From the NCBI RefSeq assembly GCF_028885415.1, contig NZ_CP118527.1, positions 3,906,001-3,970,000 on the forward strand: a stretch of DNA of 64,000 nt. The letters run 5' to 3'. Made by a program: the position numbers and the translations under genes. The notes below the pieces were generated by a model that was not told the origin of the DNA, ran no database searches, and worked only from the letters and a program-made list of their open reading frames with translations. Of this stretch, positions 58,201 through 64,000 are shown piece by piece. The first letter of the stretch is position 1, and the number at the start of each line of letters is the position of its first letter. The stretch is from Streptomyces coeruleorubidus. Its GTDB lineage: Bacteria > Actinomycetota > Actinomycetes > Streptomycetales > Streptomycetaceae.

Positions 58201-61200
58201 GACGGCGACGCCGATCGAACCACCCACCTCGTGGAAGGTGTTGACGACCCCGGAGGCGAGCCCCGCCTCCCGGTGCTCCACCATGGCCAGCGCGGTGGTC
58301 GTGGCGGTGACGAACACGGCGCCGATGCCGAGGGAGGCGATCACGAAGCCCGGCAGGAGCCCCGCGTACACGCTGCCGCTCTCCGACAGCCGGGTCAGCG
58401 GGATGCTTCCGACGGCCGCGACGACCATGCCCCCGACAGCGGTCGGGCGGCTGCCGATCCGGCCGACGAGCCGGGACCCGAGGTGGGCGCCGATACCGGT
58501 GGCCACGGCGACGGGCAGGAACACCAGCCCGGTCCCCAGCGGGCTGAAGTCCCGGACGTGCTGTAGGTAGACGGACCCCAGGAAGAAGAACGCGATCAGC
58601 AGCGCCGTGGCGATCAGCATCAGGAAGGCCCCGGCGAGCACCGGGCGCCGGGTGAACATCCGCAGGTCCATCAGCGGGGCCCGGCCGGCCCGTTCGACCG
58701 CCGCGAAGGCCGCGTGGGCGAGCACCGCCCCGGCCAGCGGCAGCAGGGTCGAGGCGTCCGCCCAGCCGGTGTCCCCCGCCTTGACCAGGCCGTAGATCAG
58801 GGCGGCGGTGCCCGCGGTGACGAGCAGCGCGCCCGGGATGTCGAGCGGTGCGGGCTGCGGAGCACGGGCCGGGACGAAGGCGGGCAGGGCGACCAGCAGG
58901 AACAGCCCGACCGGCACGTTGAGGTAGAAGACCCACTCCCAGCCGGGCCCGTCGGTCAGGGCCCCGCCGAGCAGCACGCCGGCCGCGGAGCCGGTGCCGC
59001 CGATCGCCGCCCAGACGCCGAGCGCCTTGTTGCGTTCGGTGCCGTGGAAGGTCGTGGTGACGATGGAGAGCGCGGCCGGGGAAAGCAGGGCCGCGCCGGC
59101 CCCCTGACCGATTCGGCCCCCGAGCAGCGTCGGGGCGTTCTCGGCCAGACCCGTGACCAGTGAGGCGGCGGTGAAGAGGGCGAGGCCGGCCAGCAGGGTG
59201 CGGCGGGCGCCGAGAGCGTCGGCGAGCCGGCCTCCGAGCAGCATCAGCCCACCGAAGCACAGGGTGTAGGCGGTGACCACCCAGGTCAGAGTCTCCCGGC
59301 CGAGGTCGAGGTCGGCCGCCATGTCGGGGAGGGCGACGTTCACGACGGTGACGTCGAGGATCAGCATGAACTGCGCGAGGCAGATCAGCGCGAGGGCCGC
59401 CCAGCGGCGCGGGTCGGCGGGCGGGTGACGGTCGTGTTCTGCCGTGTGCGGCGCACCGGCTGCGGAGTGAGTCATGACGAGTCCTTCGGGTGCGGTGTTT
59501 CGGTCCTGTCCGCGCCGCGGGACGGCGCGAGGAGAAGGGCGAGGAGCACACCCGCCGCGGTGGCACCGGCGGCGGCGGACATCGCCGGTCCCATGCCGTC
59601 GACGAAGGCACGGCGGGCGACTTCGACTGGCCCCATCTGAACCATACAGTTCAGTTCATGTGAACTCAACCGTACAGTTCAGGTGGGTGCTAGGGTCGAC
59701 CCATGAGCGTGGAGAGCGTCAAACGGCCCCCCAGCGGACCCCGCGCGGAGCTCAAGCGGCAGGCCATCGTCCGGGCCGCCCGCGAGCTGTTCCTGCGGGA
59801 GGGGTTCGGCGTGGGCATGGACACCATCGCCGCCGAGGCAGGCGTGTCCAAGGTGACCGTCTACAACCACTTCGGCAGCAAGGAAGCCCTGTTCACGGCT
59901 GTCATCACCAACGCACTCGACGAACCGCTCGCCGGTGAGTCCTCGGCCGCGCTGGAGGGCCTGGCCAAGGCCGATGACCTGCGGGCCGCCCTCGTCGAGG
60001 CGGCCCGCACCTGGGTTCACGCCGTCCGCACCAACCACGAGGTCACCGCCCTGCGCAACCTCGTCGCCGCCGAGCTCCACCGTTTCCCCGAGCTGGGCGA
60101 GGCCTGGCGGCACCGCGGCGCGGAAAGCCACCACCCCGCAGTCGCAGGCGCCCTGCGCGCCCTCACCGAGCAGGGCCGACTGGAGATCCCCGACCTGCAG
60201 GTGGCGATCATCCAGTTCTACGGGCTCCTGGTCTTCCCCCACATGGTCTTCAGCTCCTACGGCACGCACATCGACGAGGACATGACGGACCGTCTCATCA
60301 CCGGCGGCGTCGACATGTTCCTGGGCCACTACGGCCCACGGGACGCATAACGGCCGTTACGGCCGGCGGAGGGCTCCCGGAAGAGGGCAGGGTCCGGCGG
60401 GGGCGGGGCACCGTGCGGTGCCCCGCCCCCGGTGGTGAGGACCGGTGGGTCAGACGGTCGCGGTCAGCGGCTCGGAGGCGGGCTGCGCCGCCAGTCGACC
60501 GGTGCGGTGCAGCCCGTACAGCGCGGCAGCGCAGGCCAGGCCGAGCGCGATCAGCGAGATCCACGGCAGCGCCGGCATCCCGGCCGCCCGCGCGGCGTCG
60601 AGCGCGGCGCCCGTGCCGAGGTTCCCGACGGTGATACCGATGCCGCAAATCGTGTTGTACAGCCCGTAGTGGGTGGCGACGAGGCGGTCACCGGAGAGGC
60701 GGACGATGGTGTCCATCTCGAACGGGTAGGCGATCATCGTGCCGATGGCCAGCAGCAGCGCGGCGAGCGTCGGTGGAACCGCCGCGAGCAGCCACAGCCC
60801 GATCCGGGACTCCGGTACGGGCACGGCGGTGGCCAGCAGCAGGGGCACGAAGGCCAGGCCCATCGCCGCCAGCCCGCGCACGAGCGCCTGCCCGGGCTCG
60901 TACCGCGCCTTGCACCACGCCGTCACCCGCGTCTGACCGAGGATCGTTGTCAGCCCGGAGACGGCGAAGAGCATCGCGACCGCCGCCGTGCCGAACTCGC
61001 CGTCGCCGCCGAGCCGGCGCACCTCCAGCGGCAGCGCCAGGTAGACCTGGAAGGACAGGACGTACGAACCGATCATGGCGAGGGAGAAGAGCAGGAACGG
61101 CCGGTTGGCGAGGATGCCGCGCCACTGGGCGAGCACGCCCTGACCGCCGTCGCTGTCCTGCCGCTTGGCGTCCTCGGGCCTGCGGGCGGGCAGCGCGCGG

Positions 61201-64000
61201 ATCTGTACGACGCTCAGCAGCGCGAAGATCGCGGCGGACACCAGGCAGGTGACGCGGAAGTCGACGCCGGTCAGCACCATGCCCGCCAGCGGGCCCAGCA
61301 GAATGCCTGCCTGGTAGAACACGTTGAACAACGCGAACGCCTCGACCCTGCGCTCGCCCGCGTCGGCCGCGAGGTACGCCCGTACGGCCGGGTTGAACAG
61401 CGCACCGGCCAGCCCGGTGGCCGCGGAGGCGGCGAGCAGGGCGGGCAGGGAATCGACCAGTCCGAGCGTCGCGAAGCCGAGGGTGCGCAGCACGCACCCG
61501 GCGACGATCATCGGCTTGTAGCCGAGCCGGTCGGCGAGCGTGCCGCCGACCAGGAACATGCCCTGCTGGCTGAAGTTCCGTACGCCGAGAACGAGTCCCA
61601 CGATCCAGCCGGCCAGCCCGAGGGTGCCGGAGAGGTGGGCGGCCAGATAGGGCATCAGCATGTAGAAGCCGAGGTTGATGGTGAACTGGTTGACCATCAA
61701 CAGCTGGACGCTGCGTTCGTAGGACCGAACCTGGGTGAGCAGCCCCTTCACCGGTCCTCCTCCACGGAGTCGGACCCGACGCCCGAAGCGTCCTGGGCGA
61801 CGTCTTGTTCCGCGCCTTGCAGGGTGAGGGGGTCGACCACGGTGGTGCACCTCGTCCAGCGGGTGACCTCCTTCTCGTCCAGGCGGCCGATCAGTTCCGG
61901 TTCGGGCGCCGGTGGGGAGTCCAGCAGGCCGTGGGCGGCGCAGTAGTCGTCGTCGTAGACCGTTCCCAGGTAACGCTGCGGGCCGTCGGGGAAGATCGCG
62001 ACGATCCGTGCGTCCGCGGGCATCGTCCGCGCCAGCCAGCCGGCCACCAGCGCGACCGCGCCGACGCTCCATCCGCCGGTGGCGTAGTGGGAGGCGGCCA
62101 GTTGGCGGCACGTCCACACGGCCTCGTGCGGGGCGACCCAGTGCACCTCGCTGAAGTTCTCGTAGGCGACGTTGCGGGGGTAGATGCTGGAGCCGAGTCC
62201 GCGCATCAGCCGGGGCCGGGCGGGCTGGCCGAAGATCGTCGAGCCGGTCGTGTCCACGCCGACGACGGTCAGCTCCGGGTAGAGCTGGCGCAGGACCCGG
62301 GAGACGCCGGCCGAGTGGCCGCCGGTGCCGACGCTGCACACCAGTACGTCGATGTGGCCCATCTCGGAGGCGAGTTCAAGGGCCAGCGGGGTGTAGGCGG
62401 CGACGTTGTCGGGGTTGCTGTACTGGTCCGGGCACCAGGAGCCGGGGTGCTGTTCCAGCAGTCGCTGGACGCGGTCGCGGCGGGCCTGCTGCCAGCCACC
62501 CGTGGGGTGCGGCTCGGAGACGACGTTGACCTGGGCGCCGTACGCGGTCAGCAGCCGGGTCATGGACAACTCCAGCCCCGGGTCGGTGACCAGGGTGACG
62601 GGGTGGCCGTACACCATCCCGGCCAGGGCCAACCCCAGGCCCAGGGTGCCGCTGGTGGACTCGATGATCCGTCCGCCGGGCCGCAGGTCGCCACGGGCCC
62701 GGGCCCGCTCCACCATGTGCAGCCCCGGACGGTCCTTGATGCCGCCGGGGTTGAACCCTTCGAGCTTCGCCCAGAAGCCACGTCCGGCCGGGGCCAGCGG
62801 CTCCGACACCCGCAGCAGCGGGGTGTTGCCGACCAGTCCGGACAGGGTGGACCGGCCCGAGGGGATCGCGGCCTTGGTCAATGACTGCATGTCTGTGTGT
62901 TCACTCTCGCTCGATGAAAGGCCGGTGCGGGTTCATCTCGCGTCCCGTGGCGAGGCGACAGACGCGGACCGTGGGGTCCGGGCACACACCCTGGGCACGC
63001 GGCAGCCGTGAGGTCGGTCGGCTGCGAGCGAGTGGTCTAGATCCGCCACCGCGATGTGACGACGAGTGCCACGCGGCCGGTGCGTGCGCTGCGACGTCTG
63101 CGGCAGGGCTGCCGTATGAGGGTTCTCCCCGCAGCCAGTGACACCGCGACGAGTACGACGACGGCCATCGCACCGGGGGGAAGCTCGTCGACCGGCTGGA
63201 GCGCCGTCCGGACGATCACGTCGGCCGCACAGTCCGCGGCCCCGGGGTTGTGGGGGTCGTGGGGGCCATGGGGCCCATGAGGGTGCTCGCCCGCGGCCAT
63301 CGCCGGGAATCCGGCAGGCGCGGACACCGACTCGTGCGTCTCCTGAGGCACGCCGTGTACGACGGCGCACAGCACGAGTGCCATCACGAGGGCGCCGCGG
63401 ATCGCCGGGACGAGTCGGCGCCACAGGGGAGAGCCGCACGGGGCCGATGGGGTGTGCGTGAGCGTACGGGTATGTGTCGGCACAGGTCCTCCGCGCTGCT
63501 GCCACGTCTCCGGCAAGGGACGGAGCGAGGCGCAGACATGGGTGGGGGCAGGACGGCTTCGACGAGCCGGTCGGAGGAACTCGTACTTCTAGACCCGCTG
63601 CACCACGGAGGCTGCTCTCAGAGCTATGTCAGACGCGCCGTCCATGGGGCCACCGGAGGCCGGCCCCCGAACGGTTGAGGCGTCGTAGGAATCGGACGAT
63701 GCGCGAACGGCCGCTGCGAAGCAGGGCGATGCCAGGGCCGAACCCTGCTGAGGCTGCCCGGACACGCAGTGCTCGCCGGGATGTGACGGCTCATGGCCGC
63801 CACGGTGATCGTCGGTTTCCGCGGCGAACGGCGGCGCGGGCTCGACGGCTGTGTGGCGGACACCGTCGGCCGACGGTGCGGCGGGGACCGCCGCGATGGT
63901 GGAGAGGTGCCCCTGGGCACTCTCCACGTGCACGCCGTGCGTCACAAGGACACCGAACAGGAGCACGGCCAAGGCCAGCACGCGGGGCAACGGACCCGCG

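Overview
This window is chromosomal DNA of a Streptomyces-like actinomycete. The reasons are very high GC, frequent GTG and TTG starts, the regulator types present (DUF5753 XRE regulator with a DUF397 partner, a SigB-type sigma factor with partner-switching proteins), and two non-coding repeats of a kind common in streptomycete genomes. Gene order (LCP cluster, ugd, purK-purE, sigI, hut) looks like a conserved core region.

Layout. (1) 0.2-19 kb: a cell-envelope locus with a sugar-nucleotide pyrophosphorylase, a secreted PGRP-type amidase, a TIGR03089 protein, seven LytR-CpsA-Psr (LCP) glycopolymer ligases and a family 2 glycosyltransferase. Four of the LCP genes form a tandem duplication of a two-gene unit (A-B, A'-B'). 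An IS110-family element sits between A and B, and its upstream non-coding end could encode a bridge RNA. (2) 19-31 kb: a 16-cysteine copper-storage protein, acyl-CoA dehydrogenase, UDP-glucose dehydrogenase, a CGNR regulator facing two VOC genes across an array of GGTTAC sites, two M19 dipeptidase homologues (one has lost all six metal ligands), an XRE/DUF397 module, purK-purE and a GtrA protein. (3) 31-43 kb: an OmpR-type two-component system with 11-bp repeats upstream, a POT peptide transporter, a likely LPQTG surface protein with a secreted neighbour, the prsI-arsI / sigI partner-switching set, and a three-gene operon with a DUF1906 protein.

(4) 43-52 kb: a translationally coupled histidine-utilisation operon hutU - M20 amidohydrolase - hutF - hutI. 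A RpiR-type regulator lies nearby, and its upstream region shares a motif with the hut promoter. Between them are a decarboxylase-like PLP enzyme and a membrane protein. (5) 52-57 kb: a Met/His-rich envelope locus, probably for copper or another soft metal: DUF5134 membrane protein, BNR lipoprotein, DUF305 lipoprotein, DUF6153 protein and a His-rich TetR regulator. (6) 57-64 kb: a TauE/SafE permease, a DHA2 drug exporter under a divergent TetR regulator with apparently leaderless transcripts, a cysteine-synthase-like enzyme coupled to an MFS transporter, and two more small His-rich membrane proteins. The last of these may run off the window end.

No rRNA, tRNA, CRISPR array or biosynthetic megasynthase was seen. 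Functions are assigned by recognising sequence motifs; no database search was possible.
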